Source: CALZKI01 sp964567585
Lineage (GTDB): Bacteria > Bacillota > Clostridia > Lachnospirales > Lachnospiraceae
Length of the DNA stretch: 7,177 nt
Reading direction: 5' to 3'
Assembly: GCA_964567585.1 (NCBI GenBank)
Contig: CAZMND010000103.1
Coordinates: 1-7,177 of the forward strand
A program made the position numbers and the translations under genes. The notes beneath the pieces were generated by a model. The model searched no databases and had not been told where the DNA came from. It saw only the letters and a list, made by a program, of their open reading frames with translations. How positions within the stretch are numbered: the stretch's first letter is position 1; every line of letters begins with the position of its first letter. Below, piece after piece: positions 5,734 through 7,177 of the stretch.

Positions 5734-7177
5734 TTGAGAGAAGTATTAAGTTTAAACACAAAATGGGCATTTACAAAAAATGCTACAGAAATCCCAACAG
5801 AAGTGAACAACAAATGGGACTTCGTAAACCTTCCACACTGTTGGAACGCAATTGATGGTCAGGACGGTGGAAACGACTACTACCGCGGAACCTGTTACTA
5901 CGCAAAAGAATTGGACAAAATGGAGCTTCCAAAGGCAGACCGTTATTACCTGGAAATTAAAGGTGCCAACTCTTCTGCTGATGTTTACGTAAATGGAAAA
6001 CACCTTGTTCATCATGATGGCGGTTACTCTACCTGGAGAGTAGATATTACAGAAGAATTGACAGATAAAACTTTATTAGTTATTACAGTAGACAACTCAC
6101 CAAACGAAGTGGTATATCCACAGACCGCTGACTTCACATTCTATGGTGGTCTTTACCGTGACGTAAATTTAGTTTGTGTAAACGATTCACACTTCGATTT
6201 GGATTATTTTGGCGGCACCGGCCTTGCAGTTACTCCAGCTATCGAAGACGGCAATGCTTCCATCCACGTAGATACTTATATTGCAAACAGCAAAATGGGA
6301 CAGAAGGTCTGCTATACACTCCTCGACAAAGAAGGTAACGTTGTAGCTACAACAATAAGTGACGATACATCTTGTGACCTTGTGATTAACGACGTACATT
6401 TGTGGCACGGACGTAAAGACCCATACTTATATACCGCAAAAGTAGACTTAATGGAAGACGATACTGTTTTAGACAGCGTATCAGCCCGTTTTGGCTGCCG
6501 TACATTCGAAATTGATCCGGAACGCGGATTTATTTTAAACGGCGAAGAATACCCTTTACGCGGCGTTTCACGTCATCAGGACAGATGGGGTATTGGTAAC
6601 GCATTATTACCGGAACACCACAAAGAAGACATGGATTTCATTTATGAAGTAGGTTGTACAACCATTCGTCTTGCACACTATCAGCATGACCAGTATTTTT
6701 ATGATTTGTGTGATGAATACGGTATGGTTATTTGGGCAGAAATTCCTTATATTTCAAAACATATGGCTACAGGTCGCGAAAACACCATTTCACAGATGAA
6801 AGAACTTATTGTACAGAACTACAATCACCCATCCATCGTTGTTTGGGGTCTTTCTAACGAAATTACAATGGGCGGCGAAGAAGATGGCGACTTACTCGAA
6901 AACCACAATATTTTGAACGATTTATGTCACGAAATGGACAAAACAAGACCAACTACGATGGCTTGTCTTACAATGTGTAAAATAGATTCTTCCATCGTAC
7001 AGATTCCTGACGTGGTATCTTACAACCACTACTTCGGCTGGTACGGCGGCGATACATCTATGAATGGTCCTTGGTTTGATAACTTCCATGCAAAACATCC
7101 TAACATTCCAATCGGATGCAGCGAATACGGCTGTGAAGCTCTCAACTGGCATACATCCAACCCAATCCAGGGTGACT
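5734..7177 (+). CDS. Glycoside hydrolase family 2 (beta-galactosidase- or beta-glucuronidase-type), N-terminal part cut by window edge
   Basis: A retaining exo-glycosidase with no signal peptide, so probably cytoplasmic. It likely cleaves the glycoside imported by the neighbouring symporter. From TTG 5734 there are 481 open codons, beginning MREVLSLNTKWAFTKN. Residues about 5-150 form the sugar-binding jelly-roll domain (WDFVNLPHCWNAIDG 28-42, YYRGTCYYAKEL 49-60, ANSSADVYVNGKHL 78-91, FYGGLYRDV 136-144). Residues about 155-260 form the immunoglobulin-like domain. From about 264 comes the TIM barrel: RGVSRHQDRWGIGNAL (276-291), IRLAHYQHDQYFYDLCDEYG (311-330), WAEIP (334-338), NHPSIVVWGLSNEITMGG (364-381) with acid/base Glu376, YNHYFGWYGG (430-439), and SEYG (463-466) with nucleophile Glu464. 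The rest of the barrel and any C-terminal domains lie outside. RGVSRH and SNEI resemble beta-galactosidases more than E. coli GusA (NKHED, NEP), while YFGWY is also glucuronidase-like. The glucuronide-recognising N-x-K motif would lie past the edge, so substrate is left open. Confidence 0.92.
   Translation, partial: MREVLSLNTKWAFTKNATEIPTEVNNKWDFVNLPHCWNAIDGQDGGNDYYRGTCYYAKELDKMELPKADRYYLEIKGANSSADVYVNGKHLVHHDGGYSTWRVDITEELTDKTLLVITVDNSPNEVVYPQTADFTFYGGLYRDVNLVCVNDSHFDLDYFGGTGLAVTPAIEDGNASIHVDTYIANSKMGQKVCYTLLDKEGNVVATTISDDTSCDLVINDVHLWHGRKDPYLYTAKVDLMEDDTVLDSVSARFGCRTFEIDPERGFILNGEEYPLRGVSRHQDRWGIGNALLPEHHKEDMDFIYEVGCTTIRLAHYQHDQYFYDLCDEYGMVIWAEIPYISKHMATGRENTISQMKELIVQNYNHPSIVVWGLSNEITMGGEEDGDLLENHNILNDLCHEMDKTRPTTMACLTMCKIDSSIVQIPDVVSYNHYFGWYGGDTSMNGPWFDNFHAKHPNIPIGCSEYGCEALNWHTSNPIQGD

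Noticed and set aside
6177..6191. TGTAAACG followed by ATTCAC, resembling a CcpA catabolite-repression (cre) site.
   Set aside because: The left half and CG core fit but the right half does not, and it lies deep inside the GH2 coding sequence; probably chance codon use.
5752..7152. Several minus-strand open frames opposite the GH2 gene.
   Set aside because: The plus strand is one uninterrupted 481-codon GH2 frame with catalytic motifs; the minus frames are shadows.
1..7177. Search for mobile elements, tRNA genes, CRISPR arrays, toxin-antitoxin or phage genes, and frameshifted pseudogenes.
   Set aside because: None seen on either strand; every stretch longer than about 250 bp is explained by an intact or edge-cut catabolic or regulatory gene.

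Overview
The window looks like part of a carbohydrate-utilisation locus from a low-GC Gram-positive bacterium, most likely a clostridial (Lachnospiraceae-like) gut anaerobe. The grounds are the AT-rich intergenic DNA, strong AGGAGG-type ribosome binding sites, sigma-A-like promoters, two TTG start codons and the protein style. This placement is an inference; there is no rRNA or other phylogenetic marker.

Layout, left to right. Minus strand: the N-terminal 115 codons of uxuA (mannonate dehydratase, cut by the window edge), then uxaC (hexuronate isomerase), transcribed uxaC-uxuA with only 2 bp between them. Divergent from uxaC, on the plus strand, is an AraC-family regulator with an N-terminal cupin sensor domain (regulator 1). 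The intergenic region between them carries a cluster of TATTGC half-sites, including a perfect 14-bp palindrome. A second, larger AraC-family regulator (regulator 2) runs on the minus strand, converging tail-to-tail on regulator 1. Regulator 2 is divergent from a GPH-type (MelB/UidB-like) sugar:cation symporter gene. That gene is followed by a strong terminator-like hairpin and then a glycoside hydrolase family 2 (GH2) gene that runs off the right edge.

Proposed logic: the symporter imports a beta-linked glycoside and the cytoplasmic GH2 enzyme cleaves it. If the substrate is a glucuronide, the released glucuronate would be isomerised by UxaC to fructuronate, reduced by UxuB (not in this window) to mannonate, and dehydrated by UxuA to 2-keto-3-deoxygluconate. 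The GH2 active-site segment that is visible looks more beta-galactosidase-like than like Escherichia coli GusA. The residues that would decide glucuronide specificity lie beyond the right edge, so the link between the two halves is plausible but unproved.

Most of the window is ordinary, well-understood metabolism; I see no evidence of a new kind of system. The points most worth checking are the two regulator operator regions (each with a roughly 21-bp half-site period typical of AraC proteins), the hairpin between transporter and hydrolase, the unresolved GH2 specificity, and the non-ATG starts, which shift two gene boundaries.
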